Counted from the stretch's first letter, positions 35,441 through 47,297 are shown. The stretch: DNA of 64,000 bases from Dastarcus helophoroides (GCA_028583605.1 CM053325.1:60505822-60569821), one strand, 5' to 3'. Notes: a model not told the origin generated them from the sequence alone. Numbers and translations are program-made.

Positions 35441-37345
35441 TGAGTGCATTACTATTGGTATAAGTATGGTTTTTTCCTGGGGAGGGGGGGGGGCAACCAA
35501 CAGAGGGGACAATCTGCCATCGCAAGGCGATAATCCGATTGGAGATCAAGCAATTTTTTATTTTAAATTTACCTCAACATTTTCTTGACATTTGTTAAAA
35601 GGGAGTTCCCAGTAATGATAAAATAATTTCAAGAAAAATAGTGTTACAGTTTTTCTTAAAATGACAAGAACGAAAATTGTCGATTTTTCTAGGGTGGGCA
35701 ATGATATCCCCCTCCCCCCCCCCCCCCCAGGTACGCCAATGTGCATTACAGTTGATAGCAAAATTAAAGCGGTTCGTTAGTAACATCCGAAAGAAATGCA
35801 TTTCTTCATTTATAAGTCACGATACGCCACTGGTTTATGCCAATATAGCAATTTTGTCTGCAAAGCAAAGACAATTAATTCCGAACTTGTCTATGACTTG
35901 AATATGCCAAGGGTCGGTGACAGTTTAAAAAGTTTAAATTATGATCAGAAATTTTTTTCAGTGAAAATAGGCGTTCACAAAATTGTTAATCGCGTATTCT
36001 TGTCATACTCTTAAGCTAATTTCTATTAAATTAATGACATAATTAGGGAGACACTATGTATAAGCTAACTTCACTTAGGTAGCACATTTTCTACTGTAGT
36101 TATCAAAAAAATTGTAACTGAAGAGATCTAATAGGGGACAAAATGTAAATAATTAATTTTTTTCTGCCATATCCGACTTTTATCAAGATGAAGGCATACA
36201 TACTACAGGTGTATGTAATAATAAAGATATAATTTTGTTACCGGATTAATTGGTTATCCTTCTGTGGTCTTAATAAATAGTTCAAATGTTCATCAGTCTT
36301 TTGTCATATATTACGTCAATACCAAATAAATAAGCACGATAAACTGTATCGCGTACGTAAGTAAAAAATCTTTCTCCTCAAAAGAAACTTTAAACTTTTT
36401 ATATTTTTACAATAAATCGTCCTTGTATTCAATACATTTTATTTTAACCTAACATACGGATGCAACCGCTCTTTCTAGATTAAAAAATTTAGATCTAGAG
36501 TGTAACTGACACAAACTAACACAAAAACCGGATCTACGTAAACATAACAAATCAATCACAGCATGAGCACAAAATACGTAAAAAGCCTTAAAGCGCATAC
36601 AATTTCCTGCGAAAAATTATTATCCACTGTCTTAAACAAATATAAAACTAATTTTTCGTTTATCTATGTCTAATTACCTTCTCTATTATTTCGCTTTTTG
36701 TTTTTATATTCTATGTAAAAAACCTAACCTAGTTATTTTTCAATGTTCAAATGACATTCAAAGAATTTTTTATATCACGTTCGCCGTATCTCGGAATTAT
36801 TTTTGTTGCTCAAAAAGTGCCGATGGTTGTCATTTATTTAAACAATTTCCATATTTTTACAAAACTCCACTAGGAAAGTCATCACAAAAGTCAAACGTCG
36901 AATTTATCTTGAAACTGATAATGTAGATGATGTTTTATCTCGTCATATTGACAAAATCAGTTTATAATAATTTTTGTGAAAATTTCTCAAATTTATGGCC
37001 CACACACATTGTCACATTAACACGACCAAAGCACATTTCTCAAGTTAAATAAAACATCATCCCAAAAATATTGGCATTTCGACATTACCATCTGATAACA
37101 GATTTTTTTTTATTTAAACCTTCAACATTTACGCAACGAAATGTTAACACTAACGTTTACTTGGCATCAATTAACAAAGAAAACAACGCTGACCAACACA
37201 CACTTTATTTATGCAAAACAGCAACAATTTAAAGATTCAATAGCTAACAAAACCTGACAATTGTTCAGCTTCCAACTTCATAAATAAAAAAAAAAATGCA
37301 GGGCGAGCGTGTACCACGCCCATGGTGCAAGTAAAGCGCATTTAC
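35441..37345. other. Plastin intron downstream of exon A, no gene seen
   Basis: Contains a G10 run near 35,482-35,493 and a C-rich run near 35,708-35,729, otherwise AT-rich sequence. No frame has a domain or protein-like composition. Confidence 0.4.
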
Positions 37346-37402
37346 CTGCTGGAAATTTTCTTTTAAATCCTCGAGATCAAGAGCACCTCTTTGGGCGAAC
37401 AT
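37346..37402 (-). CDS. Fim: Plastin alternative first coding exon A (most distal)
   Basis: An ATG at 37402 opens a 19-codon exon ending ...LEDLKENFQQ at a GTAAAT donor. Phase-0 joining to the shared exon gives LKENFQQIDKNGDGYIDL. This resembles the KEAFAKVDLNSNG arrangement at the N terminus of vertebrate plastins and makes exon A the most canonical of the three. The intron to the shared exon would be 33.9 kb and spans all three polypurine blocks. Sequence upstream includes a GC-rich (CCG)n patch on the minus strand at 37,678-37,697, possibly part of a CpG-type promoter. Confidence 0.82.
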
Positions 37403-38950
37403 CGTGCACTAAAAAAAGTTCCACCGGTTAACTCGACTAGTCTCAGCACAAAAAATCGAACGTAACAGCGGCTTATTTTGCTAGGTTATGTGTGTACGAA
37501 GAGTTTTGTTAATCACAGCACATTAATTTATTGATGTACTCGTTTATTGCTAAACGCGATTTTGTTATTACACATTACTATGGAATGACTAAACTTTTGC
37601 TCAGCTTCTGTGTAGTGTCTTGAGTCTTACTTGATGATTCATCATTTACATTGAAGCCTCGAAATTAACACACATAGTACGGCGGCGGCGGCCGAGTTGC
37701 CACATATTGTTAATATTCTTGGTTTGGGAGACCGCGCATCTTCTGTTTACGTGATTAGGAAAACTGTTAACAATTTGCATGCATAACAAATAACTAAATA
37801 ACCAAATACCTTTCTAGCCGCATTCTTATTAAAATTATTCGAAAGTTTAAAAAATATGTATTTCCGATTTCCTATTTACCTGATCTTGATAGCCAAGTTT
37901 GTGCCGATAAGAAACGTAGCAACGATAAACAGATTATCTTTTAATCTGACGAGATTTTATGGGTTCTATGAATTCAAATAGAATTCTAGCATGTCACATT
38001 GCTTTTAGATTTATGATTAATTTTTTTAATTTAGATGTTTGTATTTTTTATATTATGGTAATTAAAATTTGCAAGTAAAATCAATTATGTACATATCAAA
38101 TAACGGGTGAAACCGAGAGATTAAGATAATTTTTGTGTCTATTGGTGCAAGTGACATGACATTTTGCAAAATCTGACATATCTGATATCCAATCATAGAA
38201 CTATAGGTATGTAATTAAAGGGTTATTCACGCCAAATTCTAAACAATTTTCGCTCCCTGGAGAGTATCTTATCAACTAAAGAACGTGTTTATTGTTGACA
38301 TTAAACGTGTTTGTTATTTTTTTATTCACGCTGTGCTATCGCTTAAATAGTAAAAAATCAGGTGGCGCTTTAGTGTTTATAAACTTGACTCGATCCTTTT
38401 AAGTTTTGCAAATAATAAAATATGCCTATTTTATTATCGCTGCAAATACCGATGTCGTTAAACGCCCCCGAATATATGCTACAAATGGATATCCTGCATG
38501 TGACATCATACGACCATAGTGGTTTACCTTTGTTTTCAATTATTGGGTCGATTGTCATTTAAATAAGAATTTAAAGTGTTGTTTGTTGCTACAGCGATAT
38601 TTTTCAAGTCTCAAGAGCACAGTTTATCTTGTAGTTAAACCTAGAAATTCTCGAGAAAGTGTAATGGGCCGTGCCCCCTTAATCGCGTGGACGGTTTATT
38701 TGGATTGCACAAACATGTTCACACCGATTAAACAAATACGCTCGTGATTGATTATTACTTTGTAAGTCCATAAAAATCTTTACTACCAGTGAATACTTTT
38801 GTAATAGCTAACAAACAAAATTCTCATATAAAATAAATATTAAACAATTTCTGATTTATCAGCCAGTGGTGTGCGGGGTGTGTACATCGATTCAATGACG
38901 TAACATTTTATGTACCTTTTTTATGCTGAAAATAGCTTTTTTTGAAGTAA
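37403..38950. other. Upstream region of plastin exon A
   Basis: It should hold the promoter and 5' untranslated sequence of the most distal plastin start. A GCGGCGGCGGCC patch lies at about 37,680-37,692. I see no TATA box at proper spacing and no other gene. A minus frame of 62 codons at 38,370-38,558 lacks support. Confidence 0.4.
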
Positions 38951-38954
38951 ACCA

Positions 38955-39052
38955 GCGTGACCGTCACACGTCGCCATCATGCGCCACCGTCACACGTCCC
39001 CTTGACGCGTCACCATTACGCGTCCCCTTGACGCGTCACCATCATGCGTTAC
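38955..39052. repeat. CpG-rich 26-bp minisatellite
   Basis: Units around CGTCCCCTTGACGCGTCACC repeat about 3.5 times. The cleanest two start at 38,995 and 39,021, 26 bp apart. The array stands out from its AT-rich surroundings by repeated CG dinucleotides. Confidence 0.85.
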
Positions 39053-39119
39053 AATATTTTAATGTTAACAGTAGAGTATACTGTTAACATTAGAGCATAT
39101 TAAAGTGTATTTCATTCTT

Positions 39120-40560
39120 CGGTATTTTTGATAATTTTGATATTTTTTTTTCAAAATTTCATTTTTTGGTTGAAAATGTTGAAGTTTTTGAAAGCGAAAC
39201 ATTTTTCAAACTGTCATCCTTTTTTAAAATTTTGACATTTTAAGAATTTTGACTTTATTAGAAGTTTCTTCTTTTTTAAATTTCGACATTTTTTAGATTT
39301 TGGAATTTTTTTAAAATTTTTCAAAAATTTTTTATTTAGAAAATTTAGCTTATTTTTGATTTCGACTTTTTAAAATGCCGACTTTTTTGAAAACTTTCAA
39401 TTTTGTTTACTTCGACTTTCTTCAAAATTTCAACTTTTTTTGGAAAATGATTTTTTTCAAAAATTATGACAAAAATGCTATTTCAATTGTGTAGAAACGA
39501 CATCGATTAAAAAAATTTTTTTTTGGAAATTCGACTTTTTTTTCTCGAAATTTCGACTTTTTTCGAAATTCCGACTTTTTTTCGAAATTTCTGCTTTTTC
39601 TGAAACTTTCGACTTTTTCTTGAAATTTCAACTTTTTCTGGAAATTTCGACTTTTTTCTCGAAACTTCGACTTAACTCGAAATTTCGACCTTTTTCTCCG
39701 AATTTCGACCTTTTTCTTCAAATTTCGACCTTTTTCCAAATTTCGACCTTTTTTTCGAAATTTTGAATTTTATTTCGACATTTCGTCCATAATTTCAACT
39801 TTTTTCTCAAAATCTCAACTTCTATCTCGGAATTTCGACTTTTTTCTCGAAATTTAGACTTTTCTCTCGAAATTACGACTTTAAACTCAAAATTTCGACC
39901 TTTTCTCCAAATTTCGATCTTTTTCTCAGAATTTCGACTTTTTTCTCGAAATTCTGTGATTAAAGTCGAAATTTCGACTTTTTCCTCGATATATCGACCT
40001 TGATCTCAAATTTTGAAAAAAAACTCAAAATTTTGATATTAAAGTCGAAATTTCAAGATTAAAGTCGAGATTTCGACTTTAATGTGAGAATTTCGATGTC
40101 GAAATTTTGACTTTAAACTCGAAATTTTTAGATAAAAAAAATTAATGTCCCTTATACCCCTTCGTAAAAAACTAAGATTAGAAAAACAGAAATTTTCGAA
40201 AAAAAGCTTAATTCCGAAAAAAATTGAAATTTTCACAAAAAAGATTTAAAAATCCTCCCTCAAATAAGTTGATACTTTTAAAAATATCAAAATGTTGAAA
40301 ATGGACGAAAAATTTAAAAAGTAAATTTTTGGAAAAAAGTCTAAATTTTGAAATAAAATCGGAATTAAAAAAAAATCGACCTTCAAAAAACTCAACATTT
40401 TCAAAAAAAGAAAGTCAAAAAATCTTACTTTTCGAATTTAAAAATAGGTCAAATTTAATAGAAGTTGAGATTTTCAAATAAAGAAATTTGGAAAAATTGT
40501 CGAAATTTTGAAAAAAAACGAACATTTTCTAAAAGTGTCGAAAATTCTAAAAACTCGCCA
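39120..40560. repeat. AAATTTCGAC-motif array with polarity switch
   Basis: From 39,120 to about 39,950 the plus strand reads AAATTTCGACTTTTT repeatedly. From about 40,040 it reads the complement, AAAGTCGAAATTT, and then AAAAA-rich words. A perfect 20-bp palindrome, AAAGTCGAAATTTCGACTTT, lies at 39,962-39,981 near the switch. The whole behaves as a large imperfect foldback. Confidence 0.8.
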
Positions 40561-40599
40561 CGATTTTGACAGATATTCAAGAGATATAATTCGAAGTAA

Positions 40600-40840
40600 A
40601 GGCATGAAAGTAGTTTGTGATTTCCAAACTCAAAATCTGATAAATCTTTAAACCTATTGGTTTGTGCATTCGAAATGAGAGGTGTTCAAATTAAAAAATT
40701 CGAGGATTCTAAAGCACAGACCAATAGGTTTGAACTTTTATTAGATTCGAAGTTTGGAAACCAAATACCGGTTGCGATCTTGTTAGATCTCGTCAGTTTG
40801 GTGTATCCAACTCGAATGCTAACAAATGTTCCGACAAGTA
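40600..40840. repeat. Palindromic dispersed repeat copy C
   Basis: It holds an inverted pair (AAACCTATTGGTTTGTGCATT and GCACAGACCAATAGGTTTGA) followed by CCGGTTGCGATCTTGTTAG. It matches the repeats at 28,865-28,985 (first part) and 3,806-3,905 (second part), linking the two as one element. Confidence 0.75.
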
Positions 40841-41119
40841 AGTACAGAACATTTCGCAAATGGGTTAGGCGCGGTATATTCTTAATAAGTATATGGTTGG
40901 CCGCCTTACCCTTAGTTCCTGGCTAAGCAACTGATAGCGACATAGTCTTTGAGTCTGGGTAACGATGTTAAATTTTTCTTGTTTCTTGGCAGGAGACTGA
41001 TGATAATGATGGTATTTGGATTGGGTAGACAACTTATAATACACGTTAAAATAATTAATAGCGAAGACAGTTTTTGTAACGAATAGAATCTCTAACACTG
41101 ATTGAAAGACAACGCACAG

Positions 41120-42965
41120 CCTAAATAGGTGCCTCTAGGAGAATAAAATTTTGCACACGAATGTTAGGTGTAAGGTATGTGAGCACTAAAAAAGGATTTT
41201 TCAAAAATTCAACGTCTGAGGACCTAAAAACGGGAATTGACACGACTGTATTTAAAGTTGCCTATACGCGTTAACTCATCACTGCATGACGTTGACTAAT
41301 AGACAAAGTATAGCGTCATAATGGGTCTAGAGGTGTGAAATTTTATATAGGTATTTTCCTGTAATACGCAGGTAAGAATTAAAAGAGGATTTTTCAAAAT
41401 TTGGTCTCTAAAATAATAAAAAAAATGAGTATTAACAGACACGCAATTTGCATATCATAATAACACATAATACACAGCATTGTATTTAAAGTTGCCTACA
41501 CGAATTAACCCATCTCGACCACATGACATTGACTAATAGACAACTTACAACGTCAACCGATACATCAAGAAGCATGAAATTGCATACATGTGTTTTCCTG
41601 TAATACGTAGTTGTGCATTAAAGGAAAACTTTTCAAAATTTGGCTTCCAAAATAATAAAAATGAGCATTAAGTGACAGACAATATTTAGGTAATGATAAT
41701 ACATAATACATAATCTTGTATTTAAAGTTGCCTATACGAGAAAATTTATTTTGATCCCATGAAGACTGGTAGATAAAGTACAACGGCAACTAATAGGTCA
41801 AGAAGCATGAAATTGCATAAATGTGTTTTTCTGCAATACGAAGTTGTGCATTAAAAGAAAACTTTTTAAAATTTGGCGTCTAAAATAATAAAAATGAGCA
41901 TTACATGACAGAGAATATTTATGTAATGATAATACATAATACATAACGTTGTATTTAAAGTTGCCTATACGAGTTAACCCATCCTGACCACATGACGACT
42001 GATAGATAACGTACAACGTCGACTGATTGGTCAAGAAGCATAAGATTGCATACAGATGTTTTCCCGTAAGAGGTAGGTTAGCATCAAAAAAGAAGTTTTT
42101 AAAATTTAGCCTCTAAAATAATAAAAATGGGCATTGACTTACAGATAATATTTATGTAATGATAATACATAATACATAACATTGTATTTAAAGTTGCCTA
42201 AACGAGGTAACCTTTTGATCTTGTCTTTGGGTAACCTATCTTCACCACATGACGACATAAATAACGTACAACGTCAACTGATTGGTCAAGAAACATGAAA
42301 TTGCATACAGGTGTTTCCCTGTAAGACGTAAGTAAACATTAAGGGAGAATTTTCCAAAATTTAGCCTCTAAAATAATAAAAATGGGCATTAACTTACAGT
42401 TAATATTTATCATATACTTATTAAGCATATAATATTTATGTAATGATAATACATAATACCTAACATTGTATTTAAAGTTGCCTGTAGGAGTTAACTTACC
42501 TTAACCACATGACTGATAGACAACGTACAATGTCAACTAATTGGTCAAGAAGCATGAAATTGCATACAAGCGTTCTCGTGTAATTCGTAGGTGAACATTA
42601 AAAGAAGATATTTCAAAATTTAACCTCCAAAATAATTAAAATGAACCTTAACTGTATTTATGTAGTGATAACACATAATACACAACATGGTATTTAAAGT
42701 TGCCTATACGAGATAACTTATCTTGACCACATGACGACTGATAGACAACATACGACGACAATTGATAGGTCAAACAGCGTGAAATTTTATACAGGTGTTT
42801 TCGTGTAATTAGTATACGAGCATTAAAAGAAGATATATCAAATTTCAGTCTTTAACATATTGAAAACGGGCATTAATAGACACAGACACGCAATTTTTAT
42901 ATCATGACAACACATAATACACAAGATTGTATTTAAAGTTGCCTATAAACGTTGAGAGCTTAATC
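41120..42965. repeat. Satellite-like tandem array, unit about 235 bp
   Basis: The word TTTAAAGTTGCCTA(T/C)A and its neighbours recur at about 41,251, 41,485, 41,721, 41,954, 42,187, 42,471, 42,693 and 42,932. Spacings are 222-239 bp, with one of 284 bp that contains a local duplication of AATATTTATGTAATGATAAT. Each unit also has GACCACATGACGACTGATAG and TTTTCAAAATTTGGC-type words. Two minus-strand frames of 74 and 78 codons are nearly the same peptide in neighbouring units and are not genes. Confidence 0.93.
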
Positions 42966-43690
42966 GTTAATGTGTCCTTATATGAATTTATTCAATTTTT
43001 GACAAACAGTCACTGATCTTTTGTCCCCTTACAAATTTTTTTCTTAATTTAAAGTTGATATTTTACATCTAAAACACATCTACAACTAAAATTTCCATAT
43101 TAAACTGGAAGAATTAGGGTCAAAACAATTTGAATTTTTACAAAACTGTGTCTCGAAATTTTTAATTGATTTGGAAATAAATTTGTCTCCGCACGACTTT
43201 ATCCAAATATTTACAGGTCGAAATTCGATTTGGGTTTCGCCAAAAATCCAACTTCGGTCGGTCTAGATATCTTACGACTTTAGAAAAGATAAGCGAGACA
43301 ATTTTGAAATGTAATGCTTCCTTTAGTCTCTGGCTTCCTTAGATTCATTATTTTTACGTTCTAATTTTTTTGTATTTCTGCAGTTGAGAATTTTACAGCA
43401 AATTTTAGAAATTGGAACTTTACTACTCGTATATTAACATCAGACGTAGAAAGTGACGGTAATAGTAAGGGCATTCACTGGCTGCTGTCCATTTCCTTTG
43501 CAAAAATGAATAATTGCAATTTATAACAGTTTCTTGGAATATTTTCACGTATACGCTTACATATCTCTATTAAAAATGTTAATATTAACATGTTTACCTT
43601 TCTTCTCTTATTTGCCTGTTGCATGTAACTCACAACATAATGATTCGCTGTCAACGTAAAAGATAAACAATAATTACATTTTTTAATTGT
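42966..43690. other. Intergenic, no feature seen
   Basis: AT-rich sequence between the satellite and foldback copy 3. No gene or repeat was recognised. Confidence 0.4.
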
Positions 43691-44078
43691 TGGAACGGAC
43701 TGATCTTTGGTTATCTTCAAAAATTGAAATACAAATCTTGTCCCCTGAAACCAAGAAAGATTAAAAAACAGCAAAAGTCGCTGTAACGCGTTTCGATAGC
43801 CAAGCTATCATCTATCTGTCATCAAGAGTATCTCTCTGAAGATGATAGCTTGGGTATTGAAACGCGTTAGAGCAACCTTTGTTGTGTTTTTTAATCTTTC
43901 TCGGTTTCAGGGGACAACAAAGGTTGCTCTAACGCGTTTCGATAGCCAAGCTGTCATCTATCTATCATCAAGAGTATCTCTCTCAAGATGACAGTTTGGG
44001 TCTCGAAACTCATTAGTGCAACCTTTGTTGTGTTTTTAAATCTTTCTTGGTTTCAGGGGGCAAGACTTGTATTTCAAT
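43691..44078. mobile_element. Foldback family copy 3 (double palindrome); family description
   Basis: The family has an outer end CCGTTCCACCA / TGGTGGAACGG, then AGATAACCAAGGACC, TTTGTATTTCAATTTTTGA, TTCTTGGTTTCAGGGGACAAG, TTTGTTGTGTTTTTTAATC, and a core around AACGCGTTTCGATAGCCAAG. The core also occurs inverted, so most copies fold on themselves. This copy starts with a left arm at 43,691 and has two successive palindromes centred near 43,825 and 43,985. Its first core reads CTCTGAAGATGATAGCTTGG then GTATTGAAACGCGTTAG, an arrangement like CUGANGA, stem, GAAAC of hammerhead ribozymes in Penelope-like elements. No protein is encoded. Ten copies or part-copies lie in this window. Confidence 0.85.
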
Positions 44079-45146
44079 AATTCATTTTCAAATTTAGGAT
44101 ATTTTATTTTGAACTCTACAATTATCAACAGTCCAATTAGTGATATATTTTTCCTCGTTATTTATGACCTCTCAAGTCTAACAACTTTCTTGATGCCTCT
44201 TCTGCAGAAATCATCGGGTTTTGATTAGAAAAACGCACTCAATTAAACTTTTAACTTACCTAACGCGAGAATCATCCAAAGATCGTTCGTTAATTCCAGA
44301 GACTAGTTAATTCATCACATCTGGACTCTGATCACATCATTACCATATTTGACACAAATTTCTCTAGCAGATTGAGTAGTTTAAGCCTTTTCCTTGCCTC
44401 GATTGGTAACAAAAAGGGGCAAATGCCGACAATGATCAATTTTATCAACCATTTTAAATGAATTCGAATCCACAGAAATTAAATTTACGAAATAACCAAA
44501 ACAACTTAATAGAGCAATATCTTTTTTTCAATTTATTTAACATTTCTTCGGCCCATAAGGTCAATAAGGGTCTACCATGAAGAATAGAGCAATATCTCTT
44601 TCGATTTTTCGACTTAATAATGAGCCTATTTTCATGTGAAGTTTTTAATGGGAAATAATGTTAATTAAACCGTTAAGAAACTTTATCGTTGTTTACTTAT
44701 TTATTTAAACAATCCACATATTTTTGTCCAAAAATGTGGAACGATTTTTTTGATGGCAAATTAATTGAAAAGTTGAAAAGAAGTTTTCGTTATATTTATT
44801 TATTTAAACAATGAATATATTTTTCCAAACGTGGATTAAAAAAAAAGTCGAATTTTACTGAACAACTCCTTTTTCATGTAAAATTACATGTGAGCATGGT
44901 ACTGGCAACGAAGTTAATAGAATTTGTCAACAGTAATATTCAAATTGAATTTGTTAACAGTAACATTCAATGAATTTGTCAATAACAACACTAAATGTGA
45001 TTTTATCCATAGAATAATTTATATTCTAAGATTTTGTCAATAGCAACTCTCCACGTAAGTAATAAATCCCTTAATCGTTTAAATGTTGTTAACTGTTTGA
45101 ATTTGAATTTTTAAAATATAAAACTACGACTAGAGGACTAGTCACA
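44079..45146. other. Intergenic, small repeats only
   Basis: AT-rich sequence with short duplicated words (AGAGCAATATCTTTTT at about 44,512 and 44,585; TTATTTAAACAAT at about 44,700 and 44,800) and an approximate repeat of AACAGTAA(T/C)ATTCAA near 44,930-44,970. No gene seen. Confidence 0.4.
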
Positions 45147-45452
45147 TCATAGCAGCTGCTGTTGCGGTAAAAGTCCAGCATGATTCAGAACCGAATGGAT
45201 TTCCTTGCGAGGAATCTTTTCAGTGTCCCTTTCTCCAACTCGTTGTTCTCCTGGTGCAAACCACGTGCTTTTCGCCAAAGCGAGTCGAATCCTGGGGTTC
45301 TGGTAAAATGGATTTTTCAAATGAGATGGTAGAATACGTTCTTCTTCTTCGGCAACCTTCAGGACGCTTCTATGAGCAACGTCTGGTTGAAACTGAGCTT
45401 TGCAAATTATCAAGAGTAGAATATGAGTTACGATGCCGAGTAGAAGATTCAT
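45147..45452 (-). CDS. Small predicted secreted protein, 101 aa
   Basis: The frame starts at the ATG at 45452 with a clear signal peptide, MNLLLGIVTHILLLIICKAQ, probably cleaved near residue 20. A charged mature chain of about 80 residues follows, with no cysteines. Segments include HLKNPFYQNPRIRLALAKS, TWFAPGEQR, and IPRKEIHSVLNHAGLLP before a short Gln/Leu tail. A good acceptor (TCTCATTTCAG) sits two bases before the ATG, so a 5' untranslated exon probably lies upstream. Composition differs sharply from the Phe/Lys noise frames. It could be a neuropeptide-like precursor or another conserved secreted factor. I do not recognise the family with certainty. A foldback copy (45,489-45,617) lies just upstream, inside the presumed 5' intron. 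Confidence 0.65.
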   Translation of the reverse strand: MNLLLGIVTHILLLIICKAQFQPDVAHRSVLKVAEEEERILPSHLKNPFYQNPRIRLALAKSTWFAPGEQRVGERDTEKIPRKEIHSVLNHAGLLPQQQLL

Positions 45453-45488
45453 AGCTGAAATGAGAAAATCGTTGTTACTTAATTAGTA

Positions 45489-45617
45489 ATTGAAATACAA
45501 ATCTTGTCTCCTGAAACCAAGAAAGATTAAAAACACAACAAAGGTTGCTCTAACGAGTTTCGATAGCCAAGCTATCATCTTCAGAGAGATACTGGAGACT
45601 AACTCTCTGAAGATGAT
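45489..45617 (-). mobile_element. Foldback family copy 4 (left arm)
   Basis: Runs from TTGAAATACAAATCTTGTCT through the core (ACGAGTTTCGATAGCCAAG, one change from the consensus ACGCGT) to ATCTTCAGAGAGATACT, and then a short inverted return CTCTCTGAAGATGATA. The outer TGGAACGG end is missing. Confidence 0.85.
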
Positions 45618-47297
45618 ACATGAAAATATAATGTACTTAAATGTTTACAAATACTCAACCGAAAGGTTTTTTACAAATTATGTCTTTTTTTGTTCATGGA
45701 TTTTTCAAGATAATTAATGCCTTCCCCTGAAGCAAATTCCGCCTACACTATGGTTAATGGACCAGATATTAAAGACTCATTAATCAAATAAAGATAAATT
45801 ATGAGAATTATAATTATTATAAAATTTTAAATGACGCAAGTTTAATCTTTTTTTATGTCTTTCTTTTTCTGAATATAAGGCAAAAAATGGCAACAACATC
45901 AAAAATGGCAAAATAACCTGAAAATTGTCAAAAATGGCAAATATGGCATCAAATGGCAAATGCCATAACTTCCGTGCTCTACTTATATCGTACAGTAAAT
46001 TCTGGTCAATATACATAAATTAACAAGAATTTGTATGGATTCTGCAAGTACTTTGTACTTGAAATGAAAGTTGTACTTATGCAATATTGTAATATTATTT
46101 TAATCGATGACACTACCGTAATAATTAGCGTTTACTGATTCAATTCGCATGACTAGTAAAGTGTCTTCGCTTTATTGGCATAAAATTCTTTCTTGGAGAT
46201 GCAATTGTCTTCATATTTTGTTACATACTTATTGTAATGTAAGGCGTTCTGTATTACGATTGCGAACGTAAAAGAAAAGATGAAAGAATTTTAATGGTGA
46301 TGTTGCTTTTGAGACAGGTTCCAATGATTAAACCAGTCTGAGAGAAAGTGGATCTATACGTTGTTATTAGATCCATCGCTTTCATTGAGACGTAATGAAT
46401 GTTACTTGTTACCAAAACATAGAATATCGGTTAAAAATGGTTGCATAATGTACAATGCGTACATTAAAGGTTGATGATGGGTAAAATATTACTTAATTAC
46501 AAATTACTATCGTTAATGGGTACAAGGCGAATCGAGTCTTTTAACTTGAAGGAAGTTCTTAGCTAATTTGCCTACTTGTGTGAGCCAGCATAGTGCTTAA
46601 TTTTGAAAGAATTAAAATTTTTAAAGCCTTCTGCTGTGGGTTGTTTAGTTTAATGTTTAACTAAGTTGCTTGATAAAAAATTAATACTGCCTAGTCTGCC
46701 AGTTTTGCTGATTGAGACAAAATGTCAAATTTATGCATTGAGGATTCCTTAATTACAAGAACCATTTACATATTTTAGAAGAGGTCAAGTTTGAAGCGTA
46801 GCGATGAATTTCAATATCAATAACAAACTGCATTTTATGCAATGGAGAATGTTTGGCAGAGATTTTGAAAGATAATTTATGTATTACGCAAACTGAATAA
46901 TTTATAAAAATGTTGACCAGGCAGATACGATAATCTCTTCTTGAAAAGTCGGAGGCAAAAATTTTCTATTTCCAACTACTACAATCAATCACGATATTTA
47001 TGGATGGAACTGGTGAGTGTGGTAATGTCTCAAGTAATAAGTATTCATTCGTAATTCGACTCATTTAGATAACTTTGTGTTGTGTGCTGAGCTAAGAGAT
47101 CGTTTATGTTTAACGTAATCATAGTAGGAGACAGAACCAAGCCCTGGGGTACCCCCGCATTAATCGGAAGTGTCTCAGATGAGATCTCATTAACGACACG
47201 ATATATTATTGAAAAAAAAACTGGATATCAAATGTACTTTGCGAGAAGATATCAACACCTGACTCTTTCGAGGGCTTTTGGGTTAATGAGTCGATAA
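45618..47297. other. Intergenic, no confident gene
   Basis: AT-rich sequence with no recognised repeat beyond short words such as AAAAATGGCAAA near 45,890-45,950. A plus frame at 47,106-47,297 contains PWGTPALIG, a phrase seen near some retroelement fragments, but nothing else supports it. Confidence 0.4.

Noticed and set aside
35474..35731. Possible small transposon with CTGGGGGGGG-type inverted ends
   Set aside because: The ends are mainly G and C homopolymers and no target duplication is present.
41565..42034. Two similar 74- and 78-codon minus frames
   Set aside because: They are the same position in adjacent satellite units. Other units break the frame.
47106..47297. Plus frame with PWGTPALIG, possibly a retroelement protein fragment
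   Set aside because: A single short phrase; the rest of the frame and flanks show no reverse transcriptase or integrase motif.
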